A stretch of 5,467 bases of DNA, taken from assembly GCA_049421205.1 (NCBI GenBank), contig JBMSMQ010000047.1, positions 1 to 5,467 on the forward strand. Reading direction: 5' to 3'. Source of the DNA: JAFMIT01 sp049421205. Lineage in GTDB: Bacteria > Actinomycetota > Actinomycetes > S36-B12 > UBA5976. Below, one piece after another: positions 1 to 5,343 of the stretch. Each line of letters starts with the position of its first letter. Position 1 is the first letter of the stretch. A program made the translations under genes and the position numbers. Under the pieces are notes generated by a model that had not been told where the DNA came from, did not search any database, and was given only the letters and a program-made list of their open reading frames with translations.

Positions 1-390
1 GCTGCATCGAAAGCACAACTTGATCGAGGTTCTCGACTTGTTGAACTTTTGAAGCAAGCTCAGTACACACCATTCAAACTTGAAGATGAAGTTATTTCAG
101 TGTGGGCAGGAACCACCGGTCAGTTGGATGAAGTTCCAGTTGAAGATATCCGCAAGTTCGAACGGGACTTTCTTGACTATGCTCACCGTGAAGCAGCAAG
201 TGCTGTGAAAGAACTTGCTGAGACCAATGTCTTGAGCGATGAAATTGTTACAATCTTGGAAAAGACCATCAAAGACTTCAAGAAGACATTCACAACGTCA
301 AGTGGCAAACTTCTCATCAATGATGAAGTAGTAGAAGCTCTTGAGGAAAGTGATATAGATCCAACCAAAATTACGAAAGTAGTGAGGTAG
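1..390 (+). CDS. atpA: F1 ATP synthase subunit alpha, C-terminal fragment (5' end outside window)
   Basis: This is the last 129 residues of the alpha subunit of the F1 head of ATP synthase. Alpha alternates with beta in the hexamer and carries the non-catalytic nucleotide sites. The reading frame is open from the first base, so the gene starts upstream of the window. The visible part begins with the conserved helix ASKAQLDRGSRLVELLKQ, followed by the QYTPF and VISVWAGTTGQLDEVPVEDI segments typical of the C-terminal helical domain. The nucleotide-binding domain with its P-loop is not in the window. The TAG stop at 388-390 leaves 10 bases before atpG, consistent with the usual atpA-atpG-atpD-atpC operon order. 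A TTG at 49 could be read as a start, but it lies inside this conserved domain and is not one. Identity is secure; nothing looks damaged. Confidence 0.96.
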   Translation, partial: AASKAQLDRGSRLVELLKQAQYTPFKLEDEVISVWAGTTGQLDEVPVEDIRKFERDFLDYAHREAASAVKELAETNVLSDEIVTILEKTIKDFKKTFTTSSGKLLINDEVVEALEESDIDPTKITKVVR

Positions 391-400
391 AAACTAAGTC

Positions 401-1300
401 ATGGGTGCACAGCTTCGAGTCTTTCGTGGACGTATTAAGTCCGTAAAGGCAACTAAGAAGATTACAAAAGCAATGGAACTCATTGCTTCGTCTCGTATTG
501 TGAAAGCTCAGCAACGAGTTGAAGCATCCCTTCCTTACACCCGTGCATTGGTTTCTGCTGTGAGTGCTGCTGCATCACATGCAGCAAGCACTGACCATCC
601 ACTCACTGCCCAACCTGCCCAATCAACTCGCGCTGCAGTGTGTCTGATCACTGCAGATCGTGGTTTGGCTGGTGGCTATTCATCCAATGCGATTCGTGAA
701 GCGGAAGCACTCCAAGGTTTCTTGAGAGAAAATTCGATTGAGCCAGTCGCATATTTGGTAGGACGTAAAGGTGTTTCCTATTACAAGTTCCGCAATCGAA
801 AAATTGCGGCATCGTGGACCGGCTTCACTGATCAACCACAGTTTGAAGATGCTCGTGCAATCGCTGATGCACTCCTTGAAGCATTCTTGAAGCCAGCAAG
901 CGAAGGTGGAGTGGACGAAATTCATCTCGTCTATACCCAATTTGAGAATATGGTGGTGCAACGTCCTGTTGCAAAACGCCTACTACCGCTAGAAGTGGAA
1001 GAAACCAAAGCAAGTGAAAGTACAGAAGTATTTCCACTCTATGAATTTGAACCATCGGCAGAAGCCGTGCTAGATGGTTTACTTCCGCAATACATCACGA
1101 ACGTCATTTGGAATGCACTCTTGCTCTCTGCAGCAAGCGAGCACGCAGCCCGACGACGTGCAATGAAATCAGCGACCGATAACGCTGAAGAAATGATCAA
1201 GGATTTAAGCCGACGAGCAAACCAAGCCCGTCAGGCTGAAATCACCCAAGAAATATCTGAAATCGTGGGCGGCGCAGACGCGCTGTCTTCTGCAAAGTAA
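401..1300 (+). CDS. atpG: F1 ATP synthase subunit gamma (central rotor shaft)
   Basis: Subunit gamma is the coiled-coil shaft that rotates inside the alpha3beta3 head and links it to the membrane c-ring. The 299-residue product has the expected length. The N-terminal helix opens with MGAQLRVFRGRIKSVKATKK and continues to about residue 58. The central Rossmann-like domain contains the conserved ITADRGLAGGYSSN block (residues 83-96). The C-terminal helix holds RRRAMKSATDNAEEMI (251-266) and ends in the family signature ITQEISEIVGGADAL (281-295). The ATG at 401 gives the canonical MGAQ N-terminus. A GAGGT stretch at 384-388, inside the end of atpA, is the only purine-rich Shine-Dalgarno candidate. 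It lies 12 bases from the start, rather far, so re-initiation by ribosomes finishing atpA may help. atpD follows after 10 bases. Cytoplasmic, membrane-associated as part of F1. Confidence 0.97.
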   Translation: MGAQLRVFRGRIKSVKATKKITKAMELIASSRIVKAQQRVEASLPYTRALVSAVSAAASHAASTDHPLTAQPAQSTRAAVCLITADRGLAGGYSSNAIREAEALQGFLRENSIEPVAYLVGRKGVSYYKFRNRKIAASWTGFTDQPQFEDARAIADALLEAFLKPASEGGVDEIHLVYTQFENMVVQRPVAKRLLPLEVEETKASESTEVFPLYEFEPSAEAVLDGLLPQYITNVIWNALLLSAASEHAARRRAMKSATDNAEEMIKDLSRRANQARQAEITQEISEIVGGADALSSAK

Positions 1301-1310
1301 AGGAAAGAAG

Positions 1311-2723
1311 ATGACAACAACTACTGGACGTGTCTCCCGAGTGACCGGACCTGTTGTGGACGTTGAGTTCCCAGTTGAAGCGATGCCATCCTTGTTCAAC
1401 GCGCTCAAGGTAAACATCACGATTGGTGACACCACCCGAGAGTTGACGCTTGAAGTAGCGCAACACATCGGCGACAACATGATCCGCGCAATCTCTATGC
1501 AGCCCACTGATGGTTTAACTCGAGGTGCTGAAGTTCGCGACACAGGTGATGCAATCACTGTGCCTGTTGGCGATGTAACAAAAGGGCATGTGTGGAATAC
1601 ACTCGGTGAACCACTCGATGTTCCTGCCGCCTCACTTGATATCAAAGAACGTTGGGGAATTCACCGTTCTGCACCAACATTTGATCAACTAGAAGCGAAG
1701 ACTGAAGTTTTTGAAACGGGTATCAAAGTTATCGACCTTCTGACTCCTTATGTGAAGGGCGGAAAGATTGGTTTGTTCGGTGGTGCCGGTGTTGGTAAAA
1801 CCGTGTTGATTCAGGAAATGATTTACCGCGTTGCTGAAAACTTCGGCGGTGTGTCGGTATTCGCAGGTGTTGGTGAGCGTACCCGAGAAGGTAACGACCT
1901 TTTCTTGGAAATGACGGAAACTGGTGTTATTGAAAAGACAGCACTTGTCTTTGGTCAGATGGATGAGCCACCAGGAACTCGTCTTCGTGTTGCACTTGGT
2001 GCACTCACAATGGCTGAGTACTTCCGTGATGTGCAGAAGCAAGACGTATTGTTGTTTATTGACAACATCTTCCGTTTTACCCAAGCGGGTTCAGAAGTAT
2101 CAACACTGCTTGGCCGTATGCCATCTGCTGTGGGATACCAGCCAACCCTTGCTGATGAAATGGGTATGTTGCAAGAGCGTATTACGTCAACTCGTGGTCA
2201 CTCAATCACCTCACTACAGGCAATTTATGTTCCTGCAGATGACTTGACTGACCCTGCACCTGCAACCACCTTCGCCCACTTGGATGCAACCACAGTGTTG
2301 AGCCGTCCAATTTCCGAACTTGGTATTTATCCTGCAGTGGATCCACTTGATTCAACAAGCCGCATTTTGGATCCACGTTTCATCGGTGATGATCACTATC
2401 GCACAGCAACTCGTGTCAAGCAGATTCTTCAGCGTTACAAGGAACTCCAAGACATCATTGCGATTCTTGGTATCGATGAATTGTCTGAAGAAGACAAGAT
2501 TCTCGTAGGTCGAGCACGACGTATTCAGCGATTCTTGAGCCAGAACACCTTCGTGGCGAAAGTCTTTACCGGTATCGATGGTTCTTACGTTCCTGTGAAG
2601 GAAACAATTGAAGCATTCACTGCGATTGCTGATGGACAATTTGACCATATCCCAGAGCAGGCATTTTTCCTCTGTGGTGGTCTTGATGATCTTGAAAAGA
2701 ACGCACGGGAGCTTCAAAAGTAA
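1311..2723 (+). CDS. atpD: F1 ATP synthase subunit beta (catalytic)
   Basis: Subunit beta carries the three catalytic sites that make ATP from ADP and phosphate, driven by gamma rotation. The 470-residue product matches the usual length. It has an N-terminal beta-barrel (about 1-80), a RecA-like nucleotide domain with the Walker A P-loop GGAGVGKT (157-164), the catalytic glutamate in GERTREGNDL (188-197, E189), and Walker B LLFIDNIFRF (247-256, D251). The YPAVDPLDSTSR block (340-351) includes the adenine-stacking tyrosine. The C-terminal helical domain carries an intact DELSEED motif (389-395), which contacts gamma and epsilon. The start is supported by AGGAAAG at 1301-1307, ideally placed before the ATG, and by the conserved TGRVSRVTGPVVDVEF N-terminus. 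The stop codon overlaps the atpC start by one base. All key catalytic residues are present. Confidence 0.98.
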   Translation: MTTTTGRVSRVTGPVVDVEFPVEAMPSLFNALKVNITIGDTTRELTLEVAQHIGDNMIRAISMQPTDGLTRGAEVRDTGDAITVPVGDVTKGHVWNTLGEPLDVPAASLDIKERWGIHRSAPTFDQLEAKTEVFETGIKVIDLLTPYVKGGKIGLFGGAGVGKTVLIQEMIYRVAENFGGVSVFAGVGERTREGNDLFLEMTETGVIEKTALVFGQMDEPPGTRLRVALGALTMAEYFRDVQKQDVLLFIDNIFRFTQAGSEVSTLLGRMPSAVGYQPTLADEMGMLQERITSTRGHSITSLQAIYVPADDLTDPAPATTFAHLDATTVLSRPISELGIYPAVDPLDSTSRILDPRFIGDDHYRTATRVKQILQRYKELQDIIAILGIDELSEEDKILVGRARRIQRFLSQNTFVAKVFTGIDGSYVPVKETIEAFTAIADGQFDHIPEQAFFLCGGLDDLEKNARELQK

Positions 2724-3112
2724 TGACCCTCAAAGTTGCATTGGTTTCACCCGAACGGGAACTCTGGTCGGGTGAAGCCACTATGGTGCTTGCGAAAACA
2801 ACTGAAGGTGATTTAGGTATTTTGACAGGACACGAACCAGTACTTGCGCTCGTTGCTGAAGGCGCAGTTGTCAGAATCACAACCACTGATAATGAAACAG
2901 TTGTGGCAGCAGTGCACGGAGGCTTTTTGTCGGTCGACTCAAACGTGGTTCGAATACTGGCTGAAGTGGCAGAACTTGCTAGCGACATTGATGTTGTCAG
3001 AGCCAAAGCAGCTCTTGAAAAAGCACGAGCCTCGGAAGATGAGAAAGCGGCTTCCGCTGCACGACGTGCAGAAGCACGTCTACGTGCAAGTGAAAGTGCT
3101 CTTCTTCGCTAG
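2723..3112 (+). CDS. atpC: F1 ATP synthase subunit epsilon
   Basis: Epsilon sits at the foot of the gamma shaft, helps couple F1 to the c-ring and in many bacteria restrains ATP hydrolysis. The 129-residue product has the N-terminal beta-sandwich (about 1-86) with the conserved GDLGILTGHEP segment (29-39) and GGFLSV (66-71). A charged Ala/Arg/Glu-rich helical hairpin (about 88-129) follows. The hairpin begins with IDVVRA (89-94), which fits the I(L)DxxRA ATP-binding motif described for regulatory epsilon subunits. The gene starts inside the atpD stop codon (TAATG, one-base overlap), with GGGAG at 2707-2711 as a somewhat distant ribosome-binding site, so translation is probably coupled to atpD. 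It is the last gene of the operon here: the next gene is on the opposite strand. The DUF2550 gene often found after atpC in actinobacteria is absent from this position. Confidence 0.95.
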   Translation: MTLKVALVSPERELWSGEATMVLAKTTEGDLGILTGHEPVLALVAEGAVVRITTTDNETVVAAVHGGFLSVDSNVVRILAEVAELASDIDVVRAKAALEKARASEDEKAASAARRAEARLRASESALLR

Positions 3113-3114
3113 TT

Positions 3115-3133
3115 GATTACTTTTGATGTAATC
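3115..3133. terminator. Possible weak bidirectional terminator hairpin at the atpC / adenosyltransferase junction
   Basis: GATTAC (3115-3120) and GTAATC (3128-3133) form a 6-bp inverted repeat with a 7-base loop, located just past the atpC stop and over the last codons of the opposing gene. It is the only hairpin I see at this convergent junction. The stem is AT-rich and has no good U-tract on either side, so efficient intrinsic termination is doubtful. Confidence 0.22.
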
Positions 3134-3692
3134 CAGGCTGCCATAAAACATCACCTTCTGCTTTGTTTTCAAAGCGTGCCAAAATAAAGAGTAAATCAGA
3201 TAGACGATTGAGATAAGTCGCTGTCAATGCATTCATTCCGCCGTGATACATATCAAGTGCCGCCCACGTTGATCGCTCTGCACGCCTGACCACAGTGCGT
3301 GCAACGTGAAGAAGAGCGGCACTTTGGGTACCTCCAGGAAGAACAAAGGATCGAAGTGCTGGTAAGTTTTCATTGAAACTGTCACACTTTGCTTCAAGAA
3401 AGTCAATATAGGTTTGGGTAATTCGAAGTGGTGCAACTTCAGGATTATCAACTACAGGTGTGCAGAGATCCGCTCCAACATCAAAGAGGTCGTTTTGAAT
3501 ATGAAGCAGCAATTCCTTCACATCAGGATTGAGATTGCCACTTGCCACTGCTACACCAATAGCACAATTTGCCTCATCAACATCCGCATAGGCCTTCAGG
3601 CGTGGATCGTTCTTTCCTGTTCTCGACATATCGCCAAGACTTGTTGTGCCATCATCCCCAGTTCGGGTGTAAATACGCGTCAAATTAACCAT
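3117..3692 (-). CDS. PduO-type ATP:cob(I)alamin adenosyltransferase
   Basis: The enzyme transfers the adenosyl group of ATP to cob(I)alamin, giving adenosylcobalamin, the cofactor of enzymes such as methylmalonyl-CoA mutase and class II ribonucleotide reductase. The 191-residue product has the size of the PduO/MMAB family, a cytoplasmic trimer of helical bundles. Visible motifs are the N-terminal ATP-binding segment YTRTGDDGTTSLGD (8-21), RLKAYADVDEANCAIG (31-46), the signature FVLPGGTQSAALLHVARTVV (116-135) leading into RRAER (136-140) with the catalytic arginines, and YLNRLSDLLFILAR (160-173). The chosen start gives MVNLTRIYTRTGDDG, the usual N-terminus. A longer in-frame extension to 3884 would overlap murA and encode nothing family-like. 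No Shine-Dalgarno is properly spaced; a TATGGT hexamer ends 6 bases before the ATG, suggesting a leaderless mRNA. It is not the CobA/CobO type, although such genes are often labelled cobO. Confidence 0.93.
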   Translation of the reverse strand: MVNLTRIYTRTGDDGTTSLGDMSRTGKNDPRLKAYADVDEANCAIGVAVASGNLNPDVKELLLHIQNDLFDVGADLCTPVVDNPEVAPLRITQTYIDFLEAKCDSFNENLPALRSFVLPGGTQSAALLHVARTVVRRAERSTWAALDMYHGGMNALTATYLNRLSDLLFILARFENKAEGDVLWQPGLHQK

Positions 3693-3698
3693 GGGAGA

Positions 3699-3704
3699 AC
3701 CATA
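3699..3704 (-). promoter_or_regulatory. Candidate -10 element for a leaderless adenosyltransferase transcript
   Basis: On the - strand this reads TATGGT, fitting the actinobacterial TANNNT -10 consensus. Six bases separate it from the ATG at 3692, so a transcript starting 7 bases after the hexamer would begin at the start codon. No convincing -35 box is visible. The hexamer is short and could occur by chance; support comes from the same layout at the neighbouring divergent start. Confidence 0.42.
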
Positions 3705-3716
3705 GGCCTCACTCGC

Positions 3717-3722
3717 TAGGCT
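3717..3722 (+). promoter_or_regulatory. Candidate -10 element for a leaderless murA transcript
   Basis: TAGGCT fits TANNNT and lies 7 bases before the murA GTG at 3730. The bases between (CTGCCCG) contain no Shine-Dalgarno, so initiation at the very 5' end of the mRNA is the simplest reading. No clear -35 is seen. This element and the divergent one at 3699-3704 share a 37-base spacer, so the two promoters must overlap in their upstream parts. Confidence 0.4.
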
Positions 3723-3729
3723 CTGCCCG

Positions 3730-4986
3730 GTGAGTGTCATTGAGGTAGTGGGCGGCAGGCCTCTTCGAGGAGAAGTCTCTGTTGTTGGAGCCAAGAACAG
3801 CGTATTGAAGCTGATGGCTGCAAGTTTGCTTGCCGTTGGCAAAACCACAATCGAAAACGTGCCCAACATCGTTGATGTTGTCATTATGGCTGAACTTCTA
3901 CGCCGACTTGGCGCAACTGTGAGTCACGATGTGGAGAATGCACGAGTCAGCATTGACGTTCCAGAACTCATTGAGCATCGAGCGGATTATGATCTCGTGA
4001 GGCAGATGCGCGCATCAATTTGTGTGCTCGGTCCACTTCTTGCTCGCACTGGTCAGGCGGATGTTGCAATGCCGGGAGGCGATGCGATTGGCTCACGTGG
4101 ACTTGATTTTCATATAGCAGGACTTCGCCAATTAGGTGCAAGTGTTGAATCAGAACACGGATATTTGGTCGCTACCACTAAGGCAATGCACGGCGCAAGC
4201 ATCACACTTGATTTTCCTTCAGTTGGTGCAACTGAAACCCTTCTTATGGCTGCAGTCCTCTCACGCGGTGTGAGTGTGATTGATAATGCAGCGCGCGAAC
4301 CTGAAATAGTTGATATTTGTGTGATGTTAGAAAAAATGGGTGCGAATATTTCTGGAGCAGGAACATCTACCTTAGAAATTACCGGTGTTGATTCACTCTC
4401 GCCAACAACTCACCACACCATTAGTGATCGAATTGTTGCGGGAACGTGGGCAGTTGCGGCAACTATGACTGAAGGCGATATCACGATTCATGATAGTCCT
4501 CCTGAACATCTTGAGATTCCATTGAACAAACTCTCCGATATGGGAGCGGAAGTTTCTGCGGATGAACAAAGTATCAGGGTGCGTATGTCCACTCGTCCGA
4601 AGGCGAGCGACATTGTCACATTGCCATACCCTGGTTTTCCAACCGACCTACAACCTCAATTCATCGCACTGAATGCAGTTGCAGAGGGTGCTGCAATGGT
4701 GACAGAGAATCTCTTTGAAGCACGATTTCGATTTGTCCAAGAACTTGCCCGCCTTGGTGCGAATGTGAAGACAGATGGGCATCATGCACTTGTCAGAGGT
4801 GTTGAGAAACTTTCAGGTGCTCCGGTTGAAGCCACAGATATTCGGGCGGGTGCTGGTTTAGTTCTTGCAGGGCTTGTCGCTGATGGCAAAACTGTGATTC
4901 ACGGAGTTGAGCACATTGATCGCGGCTACACAAACTTCGTTCCAGATTTAGAACGCCTCGGTGCAGAGATACTGCGAATCGATTAA
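3730..4986 (+). CDS. murA: UDP-N-acetylglucosamine 1-carboxyvinyltransferase
   Basis: MurA transfers the enolpyruvyl group of phosphoenolpyruvate to UDP-GlcNAc, the first committed step of peptidoglycan synthesis, in the cytoplasm. The 418-residue product has the normal length and two-domain inside-out barrel fold. Recognisable elements are GAKNSVLKLMAASLL (20-34) with substrate-binding K22 and N23, MRASICVLGPL (93-103), the catalytic loop PGGDAIGSR (115-123), FPSVGATE (162-169), the PGFPTDLQP block with D306 (301-309), ENLFEARFRF (326-335) and HIDRGY with R398 (395-400). The loop has Asp118 where E. coli has Cys115; this substitution is known in mycobacterial MurA and makes the enzyme insensitive to fosfomycin. 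The start is GTG at 3730, giving MSVIEVVGGRPLRGEV, which aligns with family N-termini; there is no ribosome-binding site before it. It diverges from the adenosyltransferase gene and overlaps the next gene tail-to-tail by 4 bases. Confidence 0.97.
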   Translation: MSVIEVVGGRPLRGEVSVVGAKNSVLKLMAASLLAVGKTTIENVPNIVDVVIMAELLRRLGATVSHDVENARVSIDVPELIEHRADYDLVRQMRASICVLGPLLARTGQADVAMPGGDAIGSRGLDFHIAGLRQLGASVESEHGYLVATTKAMHGASITLDFPSVGATETLLMAAVLSRGVSVIDNAAREPEIVDICVMLEKMGANISGAGTSTLEITGVDSLSPTTHHTISDRIVAGTWAVAATMTEGDITIHDSPPEHLEIPLNKLSDMGAEVSADEQSIRVRMSTRPKASDIVTLPYPGFPTDLQPQFIALNAVAEGAAMVTENLFEARFRFVQELARLGANVKTDGHHALVRGVEKLSGAPVEATDIRAGAGLVLAGLVADGKTVIHGVEHIDRGYTNFVPDLERLGAEILRID

Positions 4987-5300
4987 GCCAAGAGATTTTT
5001 TGCTTTGTTCTGATCCTCCGGCCACACCATAACCCTCGGCCCTTCATTGGTGAGTGCAACTGTGGCTTGTATTCCTTTATCGATGAGTTTGCGTTTCATA
5101 ATTTCTGCTTCAATAACGGTGTCAGCCTTAGCACAGGAAACGAGCACCCCGTAATCCGTCATTGCACCGCGTTTCACTGGCTTTGCGATGAGCGATTGAT
5201 TCTTTTGCCATCCCCAGCGAAGCACCATAATCAAAACGCCAATACCCAAGAGCGCAACGATTGGACCGTAGAGAAACGAGTAAGAACCCCAACTTGACAT
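4983..5300 (-). CDS. Small membrane-anchored protein with DUF2007-like C-terminal domain, function unknown
   Basis: The 105-residue product has one predicted transmembrane helix at about residues 9-29 (core GPIVALLGIGVLIMVL), with no lipobox or clear signal-peptidase site. Basic residues follow directly (R28, K33, K40, K43, R44), so by the positive-inside rule the C-terminal part should face the cytoplasm. That part, from about YGVLVSCAK (50-58) through IEAEIMKRKLIDKGIQA (63-79) to GPRVMVWPEDQNKAKNLL (87-104), has the pattern of DUF2007-like domains: a short strand, a helix after an 'xEAE' motif, and an 'RVxVxxED..KAxxLL' end. Proteins of this shape occur near murA and nucS in other actinobacteria, from memory. 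The ATG at 5300 is preceded on its strand by a weak purine stretch GAAGAA with 7-base spacing. Its stop overlaps the murA stop. Its biochemical role is unknown; I assign none. Confidence 0.8.
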   Translation of the reverse strand: MSSWGSYSFLYGPIVALLGIGVLIMVLRWGWQKNQSLIAKPVKRGAMTDYGVLVSCAKADTVIEAEIMKRKLIDKGIQATVALTNEGPRVMVWPEDQNKAKNLLA

Positions 5301-5323
5301 ATGCTAATTCTTCACGAGGAATC

Positions 5324-5329
5324 AAGTTA
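5324..5329 (-). promoter_or_regulatory. Candidate -10 element for the small membrane protein gene
   Basis: On the - strand this reads TAACTT, fitting TANNNT, and would place the transcription start near 5317, giving a leader of about 17 bases that contains the GAAGAA stretch (5308-5313). There is no recognisable -35. It is one of several AT-rich hexamers in this short spacer, so confidence is low. Confidence 0.25.
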
Positions 5330-5330
5330 T

Positions 5331-5336
5331 TACCCT
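5331..5336 (+). promoter_or_regulatory. Candidate -10 element for a leaderless nucS transcript
   Basis: TACCCT fits TANNNT and ends 6 bases before the nucS ATG at 5343, the same geometry as at the adenosyltransferase start. The only Shine-Dalgarno-like sequence, GAGGA at 5316-5320, is 22 bases from the ATG, too far for ordinary use. An alternative promoter is TATGCT at 5300-5305, which would give a leader of about 31 bases. Confidence 0.4.
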
Positions 5337-5343
5337 TCGGGTA
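5331..5343. repeat. Perfect short inverted repeat touching the nucS start codon
   Basis: TACCC (5331-5335) and GGGTA (5339-5343) form a 5-bp stem around the loop TTC. The 3' arm ends on the A of the nucS ATG and the 5' arm holds most of the proposed -10 hexamer. It could be an RNA hairpin affecting initiation on a leadered transcript, a small protein-binding palindrome, or chance. Confidence 0.4.

Noticed and set aside
49..51. TTG at 49 as a start for a 113-residue protein
   Set aside because: The frame is open to the window edge and the upstream residues (ASKAQLDRGSRLVEL) belong to the conserved AtpA C-terminal domain, so it is internal.
1689..2084. Long - strand open frame antisense to atpD, with similar ones at 1205-1645 and 2352-2717
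   Set aside because: The products are compositionally odd, show no recognisable motifs, and lie opposite highly conserved atpD sequence; they are shadows of codon bias.
3414..3719. + strand 101-codon open frame opposite the adenosyltransferase
   Set aside because: It is antisense to conserved PduO-family motifs, and its product shows no domain, signal or membrane pattern.
3693..3884. In-frame 64-codon N-terminal extension of the adenosyltransferase on the - strand
   Set aside because: It lies antisense to the conserved murA N-terminus, adds residues unlike any family N-terminus, and the internal ATG at 3692 gives the typical start just before the TRTGDDG motif.
4977..4984. AATCGATT palindrome at the end of murA as a terminator
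   Set aside because: It has no loop, its flanks do not pair, and it is not directly followed by a U-tract; the T run begins 11 bases later.
5294..5299. Perfect TTGACA resembling a -35 box near the nucS start
   Set aside because: No TANNNT hexamer lies 16-19 bases downstream (5316-5324 reads GAGGAATCA), and it falls in the first codons of the opposing gene, so I treat it as chance.
5301..5342. Earlier in-frame ATG for nucS at 5301
   Set aside because: The 14 extra residues do not resemble NucS, the family normally begins right at the MR.. strand, and the start would abut the divergent gene with no space for a promoter or ribosome-binding site.
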